Assembly (NCBI GenBank): GCA_963854835.1
Contig: OY978527.1
Location: forward strand, 24,146,557 to 24,210,556
Length of the DNA stretch: 64,000 nucleotides
Reading direction: 5' to 3'
Origin: Megamerina dolium
Lineage: Eukaryota; Arthropoda; Insecta; Diptera; Megamerinidae
Each line of letters begins with the position of its first letter. Positions within the stretch are counted from its first letter, which is position 1. Under the pieces are notes generated by a model that saw only the letters and a program-made list of their open reading frames with translations, was not told the DNA's origin and searched no databases. The position numbers and the translations under genes were made by a program. This document shows, one piece after another, positions 24,191 to 36,542 of the stretch.

Positions 24191-25553
24191 ATGAAATCAA
24201 TTCATTTTGAATTTACTTGTTTGAGCCCCTTCAATACAATTTATTTTGTAAGTAATATTCTTTTTTCACGATTTTTAGTGAATATAATGGATTTTGAATT
24301 TGTCTTTTTCAGCAATTTCATAAAAATTTGGTTTAGCCACAATATGTATTTTTCACGTTTTTCAATGAAATCAATTCATTTTGAATTTACTTGTTTGAGC
24401 CCCTTCAATACAATTTATTTTGTAAGCAATCTGCTTTTTTCACGATTTTTAATGAAAATAATGGATTTTGAATTTGTCTTTTTCAGTAATTTCAAAAAAA
24501 TTTGGTTTAGCCAAAATTTGTAAATTTTACGATTTTCAATGAAATTAATTCATTTTGAATTTACTTGTTTGAGCCCCTTCAATACAATTTATTTTGTAAG
24601 CAATCTGTTTTTTCACGATTTTTAGTGAAAATAATGGATTTTGAATTTGTCTTTTTCAGCAATTTCAAAAAAATTTTGTTTAGCCAAAATTTGTTAATTT
24701 TACGCTTTTTAATGAAATCAATTCATTTTGAATTTACTTGTTTGAGCCCCTTCAATACAATTTATTTTGTAAGCAATCTGCTTTTTTCACGATTTTTAGT
24801 TAAAGTAATGGATTTTGAATTTGCTTTTTTCAACCTTCTCAAAAAAATTTGTTTTGACCACAATTTGTATTTTTCACGTTTTTCAATGAAATCAATTCAT
24901 TTTGAATTTACTTGTTTGAGCACCTTCAATACAATTTATTTTCTAACAATCTGTTTTTTTCACTATTTTTAGTGAAAATAATGGATTTTGAATTTGCTTT
25001 TTTCAGCAATTTGTAAATTTCACGATTTTCAATGAAATCAATTCATTTTGAATTTACTTGTTTGAGCCCCTTCAATACAATTTATTTTGTAAGCAATCTG
25101 CTTTTTTCACGATTTTTAATGAAAATAATGGATTTTGAATTTGTCTTTTTCAGCAATTTCAAAAAAATTTGGTTTAGCCAAAATTTGTAAATTTTACGAT
25201 TTTCAATGAAATCAATTCATTTTGAATTTACTTGTTTGAGCCCCTTCAATACAACTTATTTTGTAAGCAATCTGCTTTTTTCATGATTTTTAATGAAAAT
25301 AATGGATTTTGAATTTGTCTTTTTCAGCAATTTCAAAAAAATTTGGTTTAGCCAAAATTTGTAAATTTTACGATTTTCAATGAAATCAATTCATTTTGAA
25401 TTTACTTGTTTGAGCCCCTTTAATACAATTTATTTTGTAAGCAATCTGCTTTTTTCACGATTTTTAGTGAAAATAATGGATTTTGAATTTGTCTTTTTCA
25501 GCAATTTCAAAAAAATTTGGTTTAGCCAAAATTTGTAAATTTTACGATTTTCA

Positions 25554-25787
25554 ATGAAATCAATTCATTTTGAATTTACTTGTTTGAGCCCCTTCAATAC
25601 AATTTATTTTGTAAGTAATATTCTTTTTTCACGATTTTTAGTGAATATAATGGATTTTGAATTTGTCTTTTTAAGCAATCTGCTTTTTTCACGATTTTTA
25701 GTGAAAATAATGGATTTTGAATTTGTCTTTTTCAGCAATTTCAAAAAAATTTGGTTTAGCCAAAATTTGTAAATTTTACGATTTTCA
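25554..25787. repeat. Monomer pair shortened by 114 bp, second copy
   Basis: This is the duplicate of the 6,680 fusion at an offset of 18,874, with the same junction TTTTTAAGCAATCTGC. Confidence 0.88.
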
Positions 25788-26309
25788 ATGAAATTAATTC
25801 ATTTTGAATTTACTTGTTTGAGCCCCTTCAATACAATTTATTTTGTAAGCAATCTGCTTTTTTCACCATTTTTAATGAAAATAATGTATTTTGAATTTGT
25901 CTTTTTCAGCAATTTCAAAATAATTTGGTTTAGCTACAATTTGTAAATTTCACGATTTTCAATGAAATCAATTAATTTTGAATTTACTTGTTTGAGCCCC
26001 TTTAATACAACTTATTTTGTAAGCAATCTGCTTTTTTCACGATTTTTAATGAAAATAATGGATTTTGAATTTGTCTTTTTCAGCAATTTCATAAAAATTT
26101 GGTTTAGTCACAATTTGTAAATTTTACGATTTTCAATGAAATCAATTAATTTTGAATTTACTTGTTTGAGCCCCTTTAATACAACTTATTTTGTAAGCAA
26201 TCTGCTTTTTTCACGATTTTTAGTGAAAATAATGGATTTTGAATTTGTCTTTTTCAGCAATTTCAAAATAATTTGGTTTAGCTACAATTTGTAAATTTCA
26301 CGATTTTCA

Positions 26310-28397
26310 ATGAAATCAATTAATTTTGAATTTACTTGTTTGAGCCCCTTCAATACAATTTATTTTGTAAGTAATCTGCTTTTTTCACGATTTTTAGTGA
26401 AAATAATGGATTTTGAATTTGTCTTTTTCAGCAATTTCATAAAAATTTGGTTTAGCCACAATATGTATTTTTCACGTTTTTCAATGAAATCAATTCATTT
26501 TGAATTTACTTGTTTGAGCCCCTTCAATACAATTTATTTTGTAAGTAATCTGCTTTTTTCACGATTTTTAGTGAAAATAATGGATTTTGAATTTGTCTTT
26601 TTCAGCAATTTCATAAAAATTTGATTTAGCCACAATATGTATTTTTCACGTTTTTCAATGAAATCAATTCATTTTGAATTTACTTGTTTGAGCCCCTTCA
26701 ATACAATTTATTTTGTAAGTAATATTCTTTTTTCACGATTTTTAGTGAATATAATGGATTTTGAATTTGTCTTTTTCAGCAATTTCATAAAAATTTGGTT
26801 TAGCCACAATATGTATTTTTCACGTTTTTCAATGAAATCAATTCATTTTGAATTTACTTGTTTGAGCCCCTTCAATACAATTTATTTTGTAAGCAATCTG
26901 CTTTTTTCACGATTTTTAATGAAAATAAAGGATTTTGAATTTGTCTTTTTCAAAAATTTCATAAAAATTTGGTTTAGTCACAATTTGTAAATTTCACGAT
27001 TTTCAATGAAATCAATTCATTTTGAATTTACTTGTTTGAGCCCCTTCAATACAATTTATTTTGTAAGTAATCTGCTTTTTTCACGATTTTTAGTGAAAAT
27101 AATGGATTTTGAATTTGTCTTTTTCAGCAATTTCATAAAAATTTGGTTTAGCCACAATATGTATTTTTCACGTTTTTCAATGAAATCAATTCATTTTGAA
27201 TTTACTTGTTTGAGCCCCTTCAATACAATTTATTTTGTAAGTAATCTGCTTTTTTCACGATTTTTAGTGAAAATAATGGATTTTGAATTTGTCTTTTTCA
27301 GCAATTTCATAAAAATTTGATTTAGCCACAATATGTATTTTTCACGTTTTTCAATGAAATCAATTCATTTTGAATTTACTTGTTTGAGCCCCTTCAATAC
27401 AATTTATTTTGTAAGTAATATTCTTTTTTCACGATTTTTAGTGAATATAATGGATTTTGAATTTGTCTTTTTCAGCAATTTCATAAAAATTTGGTTTAGC
27501 CACAATATGTATTTTTCACGTTTTTCAATGAAATCAATTCATTTTGAATTTACTTGTTTGAGCCCCTTCAATACAATTTATTTTGTAAGCAATCTGCTTT
27601 TTTCACGATTTTTAATGAAAATAAAGGATTTTGAATTTGTCTTTTTCAAAAATTTCATAAAAATTTGGTTTAGTCACAATTTGTAAATTTCACGATTTTC
27701 AATGAAATCAATTCATTTTGAATTTACTTGTTTGAGCCCCTTCAATACAATTTATTTTGTAAGTAATATTCTTTTTTCACGATTTTTAGTGAATATAATG
27801 GATTTTGAATTTGTCTTTTTCAGCAATTTCATAAAAATTTGGTTTAGCCACAATATGTATTTTTCACGTTTTTCAATGGAATCAATTCATTTTGAATTTA
27901 CTTGTTTGAGCCCCTTCAATACAATTTATTTTGTAAGTAATCTGCTTTTTTCACGATTTTTAGTGAAAATAATGGATTTTGAATTTGTCTTTTTCAGCAA
28001 TTTCATAAAAATTTGATTTAGCCACAATATGTATTTTTCACGTTTTTCAATGAAATCAATTCATTTTGAATTTACTTGTTTGAGCCCCTTCAATACAATT
28101 TATTTTGTAAGTAATATTCTTTTTTCACGATTTTTAGTGAATATAATGGATTTTGAATTTGTCTTTTTCAGCAATTTCATAAAAATTTGGTTTAGCCACA
28201 ATATGTATTTTTCACGTTTTTCAATGAAATCAATTCATTTTGAATTTACTTGTTTGAGCCCCTTCAATACAATTTATTTTGTAAGCAATCTGCTTTTTTC
28301 ACGATTTTTAATGAAAATAAAGGATTTTGAATTTGTCTTTTTCAAAAATTTCATAAAAATTTGGTTTAGTCACAATTTGTAAATTTCACGATTTTCA
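26310..28397. repeat. 696-bp tetrameric higher-order repeat, second locus
   Basis: This is the block A copy 2 counterpart of the tetramer at 7,436, at an offset of 18,874. Starts at 26,310, 27,006 and 27,702 preserve the 696-bp spacing. Here the third tetramer keeps the ATGTATTTTTCACG ending that was replaced in copy 1. Confidence 0.85.
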
Positions 28398-31300
28398 ATG
28401 AAATTAATTCATTTTGAATTTACTTGTTTGAGCCCCTTCAATACAATTTATTTTGTAAGCAATCTGTTTTTTCACGATTTTTAGTGAAAATAATGGATTT
28501 TGAATTTGCTTTTTTCAACCTTCTCAAAAAAATTTGTTTTGACCACAATTTGTATTTTTCACGTTTTTCAATGAAATCAATTCATTTTGAATTTACTTGT
28601 TTGAGCCCCTTCAATACAATTTATTTTCTAACAATCTGTTTTTTTTCACTATTTTTAGTGAAAATAATGGATTTTGAATTTGCTTTTTTCAGCAATTTGT
28701 AAATTTCACGATTTTCAATGAAATCAATTCATTTTGAATTTACTTGTTTGAGCCCCTTCAATACAATTTATTTTGTAAGCAATCTGCTTTTTTCACGATT
28801 TTTAGTGAAAATAATGGATTTTGAATTTGTCTCTTTCAGCAATTTCAAAATAATTTGGTTTAGCCACAATTTGTAAATTTCACGATTTTCAATGAAATCA
28901 ATTCATTTTGAATTTACTTGTTTGAGCCCCTTCAATACAATTTATTTTGTAAGCAATCTGCTTTTTTCACGATTTTTAGTGAAAATAATGGATTTTGAAT
29001 TTATTTGAGCCCCTTCAATACAATTTATTTTGTAAGCAATCTGATTTTTTTACGATTTTTAGTGAAAAAAATGGATTTTGAATTTGTCTTTTTCAGCAAT
29101 TTCAAAATAATTTGGTTTAGCCACAATTTGTAGTTTTCACGATTTTCAATGAAATCAATTCATTTTGAATTTACTTGTTTGAGCCCCTTTAATACAATTT
29201 ATTTTGTAAGCAATCTGCTTTTTTCACGATTTTTAATGAAAATAAAGGATTTTGAATTTGTCTTTTTCAAAAATTTCATAAAAATTTGGTTTAGTCACAA
29301 TTTGTAAATTTCACGATTTTCAATGAAATCAATTCATTTTGAATTTACTTGTTTGAGCCCCTTCAATACAATTTATTTTGTAAGCAATCTGCTTTTTTCA
29401 CGATTTTTAATGAAAATAATGGATTTTGAATTTGTCTTTTTCAGCAATTTCAAAAAAATTTGGTTTAGCCAAAATTTGTAAATTTTACGATTTTCAATGA
29501 AATCAATTCATTTTGAATTTACTTGTTTGAGCCCCTTCAATACAACTTATTTTGTAAGCAATCTGCTTTTTTCATGATTTTTAATGAAAATAATGGATTT
29601 TGAATTTGTCTTTTTCAGCAATTTCAAAAAAATTTTGTTTAGCCACAATTTGTAAATTTCACGATTTTCAATGAAATCAATTCATTTTGAATTTACTTGT
29701 TTGAGCCCCTTCAATACAATTTATTTTCTAACAATCTGTTTTTTTTCACTATTTTTAGTGAAAATAATGGATTTTGAATTTGCTTTTTTCAGCAATTTGT
29801 AAATTTCACGATTTTCAATGAAATCAATTCATTTTGAATTTACTTGTTTGAGCCCCTTCAATAGAATTTATTTTGTAAGCAATCGGCTTTTTTCACGATT
29901 TTTAGTGAAAATAATGGATTTTGAATTTGTCTTTTTCAGCAATTTCAAAAAAATTTTGTTTAGCCACAATTTGTAAATTTCACGATTTTCAATGAAATCA
30001 ATTCATTTTGAATTTACTTGTTTGAGCCCCTTCAATACAATTTATTTTGTAAGCAATCTGCTTTTTTCACGATTTTTAGTGAAAATAATGGATTTTGAAT
30101 TTGTCTCTTTCAGCAATTTCAAAATAATTTGGTTTAGCCACAATTTGTAAATTTCACGATTTTCAATGAAATCAATTCATTTTGAATTTACTTGTTTGAG
30201 CCCCTTCAATACAATTTATTTTGTAAGCAATCTGCTTTTATCACGATTTTTAGTGAAAATAATGGATTTTGAATTTGTCTTTTTCAAAAATTTCATAAAA
30301 ATTTGGTTTAGCCACAATTTGTATTTTTCACGTTTTTCATTGAAATCAATTCATTTTGAATTTACTTGTTTGAGCCTCTTCAATACAATTTATTTTGTAA
30401 GCAATCTGCTTTTTTCACGATTTTTAGTGAAAATAATGGATTTTGAATTTGTCTTTTTCAGTAATTTCAAAAAAATTTGGTTTAGCCACAATATGTATTT
30501 TTCACGTTTTTCAATGAAATCAATTCATTTTGAATTTACTTGTTTGAGCCCCTTCAATACAATTTATTTTGTAAGTAATATTCTTTTTTCACGATTTTTA
30601 GTGAAAATAATGGATTTTGAATTTGTCTTTTTCAAAAATTTCATAAAAATTTGGTTTAGCCACAATTTGTATTTTTCACGTTTTTCATTGAAATCAATTC
30701 ATTTTGAATTTACTTGTTTGAGCCCCTTCAATACAATTTATTTTGTAAGTAATCTGCTTTTTTCACGATTTTTAGTGAAAATAATGGATTTTGAATTTGT
30801 CTTTTTCAGCAATTTCATAAAAATTTGGTTTAGCCACAATATGTATTTTTCACGTTTTTCAATGAAATCAATTCATTTTGAATTTACTTGTTTGAGCCCC
30901 TTCAATACAATTTATTTTGTAAGCAATCTGCTTTTTTCACGATTTTTAATGAAAATAAAGGATTTTGAATTTGTCTTTTTCAAAAATTTCATAAAAATTT
31001 GGTTTAGTCACAATTTGTAAATTTTACGATTTTCAATGAAATCAATTAATTTTGAATTTACTTGTTTGAGCCCCTTTAATACAACTTATTTTGTAAGCAA
31101 TCTGCTTTTTTCACGATTTTTAGTGAAAATAATGGATTTTGAATTTGTCTTTTTCAGCAATTTCAAAATAATTTGGTTTAGCTACAATTTGTAAATTTCA
31201 CGATTTTCAATGAAATCAATTCATTTTGAATTTACTTATTTGAGCCCCTTCAATACAATTTATTTTGTAAGTAATATTCTTTTTTCACGATTTTTAGTGA

Positions 31301-32396
31301 ATATAATGGATTTTGAATTTGTCTTTTTCAGCAATTTCATAAAAATTTGGTTTAGCCACAATATGTATTTTTCACGTTTTTCAATGAAATCAATTCATTT
31401 TGAATTTACTTGTTTGAGCCCCTTCAATACAATTTATTTTGTAAGCAATCTGCTTTTTTCACGATTTTTAGTGAAAATAATGGATTTTGAATTTGTCTCT
31501 TTCAGCAATTTCAAAATAATTTGGTTTAGCCACAATTTGTAAATTTCACGATTTTCAATGAAATCAATTCATTTTGAATTTACTTGTTTGAGCCCCTTCA
31601 ATACAATTTATTTTGTAAGCAATCTGCTTTTATCACGATTTTTAGTGAAAATAATGGATTTTGAATTTGTCTTTTTCAAAAATTTCATAAAAATTTGGTT
31701 TAGCCACAATTTGTATTTTTCACGTTTTTCATTGAAATCAATTCATTTTGAATTTACTTGTTTGAGCCTCTTCAATACAATTTATTTTCTAACAATCTGT
31801 TTTTTTCACTATTTTTAGTGAAAATAATGGATTTTGAATTTGCTTTTTTCAGAAATTTGTAAATTTCACGATTTTCAATGAAATCAATTCATTTTGAATT
31901 TACTTGTTTGAGCCCCTTCAATAGAATTTATTTTGTAAGCAATCTGCTTTTTTCACGATTTTTAGTGAAAATAATGGATTTTGAATTTGTCTTTTTCAGT
32001 AATTTCAAAAAAATTTGGTTTAGCCACAATATGTATTTTTCACGTTTTTCAATGAAATCAATTCATTTTGAATTTACTTGTTTGAGCCCCTTCAATACAA
32101 TTTATTTTGTAAGTAATATTCTTTTTTCACGATTTTTAGTGAAAATAATGGATTTTGAATTTGTCTTTTTCAAAAATTTCATAAAAATTTGGTTTAGCCA
32201 CAATTTGTATTTTTCACGTTTTTCATTGAAATCAATTCATTTTGAATTTACTTGTTTGAGCCCCTTCAATACAATTTATTTTGTAAGTAATCTGCTTTTT
32301 TCACGATTTTTAGTGAAAATAATGGATTTTGAATTTGTCTTTTTCAGCAATTTCATAAAAATTTGGTTTAGCCACAATATGTATTTTTCACGTTTT

Positions 32397-35300
32397 TCAA
32401 TGAAATCAATTCATTTTGAATTTACTTGTTTGAGCCCCTTCAATACAATTTATTTTGTAAGCAATCTGCTTTTTTCACGATTTTTAATGAAAATAAAGGA
32501 TTTTGAATTTGTCTTTTTCAAAAATTTCATAAAAATTTGGTTTAGTCACAATTTGTAAATTTTACGATTTTCAATGAAATCAATTAATTTTGAATTTACT
32601 TGTTTGAGCCCCTTTAATACAACTTATTTTGTAAGCAATCTGCTTTTTTCACGATTTTTAGTGAAAATAATGGATTTTGAATTTGTCTTTTTCAGCAATT
32701 TCAAAATAATTTGGCTTAGCTAAAATTTGTAAATTTCACGATTTTCAATGAAATCAATTCATTTTGAATTTACTTATTTGAGCCCCTTCAATACAATTTA
32801 TTTTGTAAGTAATATTCTTTTTTCACGATTTTTAGTGAATATAATGGATTTTGAATTTGTCTTTTTCAGCAATTTCATAAAAATTTGGTTTAGCCACAAT
32901 ATGTATTTTTCACGTTTTTCAATGAAATCAATTCATTTTGAATTTACTTGTTTGAGCCCCTTCAATACAATTTATTTTGTAAGCAATCTGCTTTTTTCAC
33001 GATTTTTAGTGAAAATAATGGATTTTGAATTTGTCTCTTTCAGCAATTTCAAAATAATTTGGTTTAGCCACAATTTGTAAATTTCACGATTTTCAATGAA
33101 ATCAATTCATTTTGAATTTACTTGTTTGAGCCCCTTCAATACAATTTATTTTGTAAGCAATCTGCTTTTATCACGATTTTTAGTGAAAATAATGGATTTT
33201 GAATTTGTCTTTTTCAAAAATTTCATAAAAATTTGGTTTAGCCACAATTTGTATTTTTCACGTTTTTCATTGAAATCAATTCATTTTGAATTTACTTGTT
33301 TGAGCCTCTTCAATACAATTTATTTTCTAACAATCTGTTTTTTTCACTATTTTTAGTGAAAATAATGGATTTTGAATTTGCTTTTTTCAGAAATTTGTAA
33401 ATTTCACGATTTTCAATGAAATCAATTCATTTTGAATTTACTTGTTTGAGCCCCTTCAATAGAATTTATTTTGTAAGCAATCGGCTTTTTTCACGATTTT
33501 TAGTGAAAATAATGGATTTTGAATTTGTCTTTTTCAGCAATTTCAAAAAAATTTTGTTTAGCCACAATTTGTAAATTTCACGATTTTCAATGAAATCAAT
33601 TAATTTTGAATTTACTTGTTTGAGCCCCTTTAATACAACTTATTTTGTAAGCAATCTGCTTTTTTCACGGTTTTTAGTGAAAATAATGGATTTTGAATTT
33701 GTCTTTTTCAGCAATTTCAAAAAAATTTTGTTTAGCCACAATTTGTAAATTTCACGATTTTCAATGAAATCAATTCATTTTGAATTTACTTGTTTGAGCC
33801 CCTTCAATATAATTTATTTTGTAAGCAGTCTGCTTTTTTCACGGTTTTTAGTGAAAATAATGGATTTTGAATTTGTCTTTTTCAGCAATTTCAAAAAAAT
33901 TTTGTTTAGCCACAATTTGTAAATTTCACGATTTTCAATGAAATCAATTCATTTTGAATTTACTTGTTTGAGCCCCTTCAATACAATTTATTTTGTAAGC
34001 AATCTGCTTTTTTCACGATTTTTAGTGAAAATAATGGATTTTGAATTTGTCTTTTTCAGCAATTTCAAAACAATTTTGTTTAGCCACAATTTGTAAATTT
34101 CACGATTTTCAATGAAATCAATTCATTTTGAATTTACTTGTTTGAGCCCCTTCAATACAATTTATTTTGTAAGCAATCTGCTTTTTTCACCATTTTTAAT
34201 GAAAATAATGGATTTTGAATTTGTCTTTTTCAGCAATTTCAAAACAATTTTGTTTAGCCACAATTTGTAAATTTCACGATTTTCAATGAAATCAATTCAT
34301 TTTGAATTTACTTGTTTGAGCCCCTTCAATATAATTTATTTTGTAAGCAGTCTGCTTTTTTCACGGTTTTTAGTGAAAATAATGGATTTTGAATTTGTCT
34401 TTTTCAGCAATTTCAAAAAAATTTTGTTTAGCCACAATTTGTAAATTTCACGATTTTCAATGAAATCAATTCATTTTAAATTTACTTGTTTGAGCCCCTT
34501 CAATACAATTTATTTTGTAAGCAGTCTGCTTTTTTCACGGTTTTTAGTGAAAATAATGGATTTTGAATTTGTCTTTTTCAGCATTTTCAAAATAATTTGG
34601 TTTAGCCACAATTTGTAAATTTCACGTTTTTCAATGAAATCAATTCATTTTGAATTTACTTGTTTGAGGCCCTTCAATACAATTTATTTTGTAAGCAGTC
34701 TGCTTTTTTCACGGTTTTTAGTGAAAATAATGGATTTTGAATTTGTCTTTTTCAGCATTTTCAAAATAATTTGGTTTAGCCACAATTTGTAAATTTCACG
34801 ATTTTCAATGAAATCAATTCATTTTGAATTTACTTGTTTGAGCCCCTTCAATACAATTTATTTTGTAAGCAATCTGTTTTTTCACGATTTTTAGTGAAAA
34901 TAATGGATTTTGAATTTGTCTTTTACAGCAATTTCATAAAAATTTTGTTTAGTCACAATTTGTAAATTTTACGATTTTCAATGAAATTAATTCATTTTGA
35001 ATTTACTTGTTTGAGCCCCTTCAATACAATTTATTTTGTAAGCAATCTGCTTTTTTCACGATTTTTAGTGAAAATAATGGATTTTGAATTTGTCTTTTTC
35101 AAAAATTTCATAAAAATTTGGTTTAGCCACAATTTGTATTTTTCACGTTTTTCAATGAAATCAATTCATTTGAATTTACTGATTTGAGCCCCTTCAATAC
35201 AATTTATTTTGTAAGCAATATGCTTTTTTCATGATTTTTAGTGAAAATAATGGATTTTGAATTTGTCTTTTTCAGCAATTTCATAAAAATTTGGTTTAGT

Positions 35301-36542
35301 CACAATTTGTAAATTTTACGATTTTCAATGAAATCAATTCATTTTGAATTTACTTGTTTGAGCCCCTTCAATAGAATTTATTTTGTAAGCAATCGGCTTT
35401 TTTCACGATTTTTAGTGAAAATAATGGATTTTGAATTTGTCTTTTTTAGCAATTTCAAAAAAATTTTTTTTAGCCACAATTTGTAAATTTCACGATTTTC
35501 ATTGAAATCAATTCATTTTGAATTTACTTGTTTGAGCCCCTTCAATACGATTTATTTTGTAAGCAATATGCTTTTTTCATGATTTTTAGTGAAAATAATG
35601 GATTTTGAATTTGTCTTTTTCAGCAATTTCATAAAAATTTGGTTTAGTCACAATTTGTAAATTTTACGATTTTCAATGAAATCAATTCATTTTGAATTTA
35701 CTTGTTTGAGCCCCTTCAATACAATTTATTTTGTAAGCAATCTGCTTTTTTCACGATTTTTAGTGAAAATAATGGATTTTGAATTTGTCTTTTTCAGCAA
35801 TTTCAAAAAAATTTGGTTTAGCCAAAATTTGTAAATTTTACGATTTTCAATGAAATCAATTCATTTTGAATTTACTTGTTTGAGCCCCTTCAATACAATT
35901 TATTTTGTAAGCAATCTGCTTTTTTCACGATTTTTAGTGAAAATAATGGATTTTGAATTTGTCTTTTTCAGCAATTTCAAAATAATTTGGTTTAGCTACA
36001 ATTTGTAAATTTCACGATTTTCAATGAAATCAATTAATTTTGAATTTACTTGTTTGAGCCCCTTTAATACAACTTATTTTGTAAGCAATCTGCTTTTTTC
36101 ACGATTTTTAGTGAAAATAATGGATTTTGAATTTGTCTTTTTCAGCAATTTCATAAAAATTTGGTTTAGTCACAATTTGTAAATTTTACGATTTTCAATG
36201 AAATCAATTCATTTTGAATTTACTTGTTTGAGCCCCTTCAATAGAATTTATTTTGTAAGCAATCGGCTTTTTTCACGATTTTTAGTGAAAATAATGGATT
36301 TTGAATTTGTCTTTTTTAGCAATTTCAAAAAAATTTTTTTTAGCCACAATTTGTAAATTTCACGATTTTCATTGAAATCAATTCATTTTGAATTTACTTG
36401 TTTGAGCCCCTTCAATACAATTTATTTTGTAAGCAATCTGCTTTTTTCACGATTTTTAGTGAAAATAATGGATTTTGAATTTGTCTCTTTCAGCAATTTC
36501 AAAATAATTTGGTTTAGCCACAATTTGTAAATTTCACGATTT
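32397..36542. repeat. 4,146-bp tandem unit, copy 1
   Basis: This unit matches 36,543-40,296 at a constant offset of 4,146. The shared rare variant TTGGCTTAGCTA at 32,713 and 36,859 confirms the pairing. So do GAGGCCCTTC near 34,667 and 38,813, and GAATTTACTGATTTGAG near 35,173 and 39,319. Homology ends near 36,150. The last roughly 390 bp are not in copy 2 but resemble sequence 870 bp upstream (GAATTTATTTTG at 35,374 and 36,244), which is five monomers. Confidence 0.88.

Larger units (their letters stand above)
17803..33552. repeat. Higher-order block A, copy 2
   Basis: Second copy of the large block that begins at position 1. Shared rare features show common descent rather than independent similarity. 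They include the 18-bp-deleted monomer (24,035 and 5,161), the 114-bp-deleted pair (25,554 and 6,680), the tetrameric 696-bp repeat (26,310 and 7,436) and the 91-bp-deleted pair (28,892 and 10,018). Its first 2 kb recurs again near 41,720, 51,446 and 59,517. Its final 1.15 kb is shared with 36,543-37,698. Confidence 0.85.

Noticed and set aside
30166..31020. Open reading frames of 64 to 284 codons across the + strand as genes
   Set aside because: They consist of tandem satellite monomers, start at the same ATG of each unit, and end at whichever copy has TTGTAAATTT or the one-base CTAAC shift. Predicted products are low-complexity and phenylalanine-rich with no known domain. Variants change residues freely, for example CAT to AAT, and CCC to ACC.
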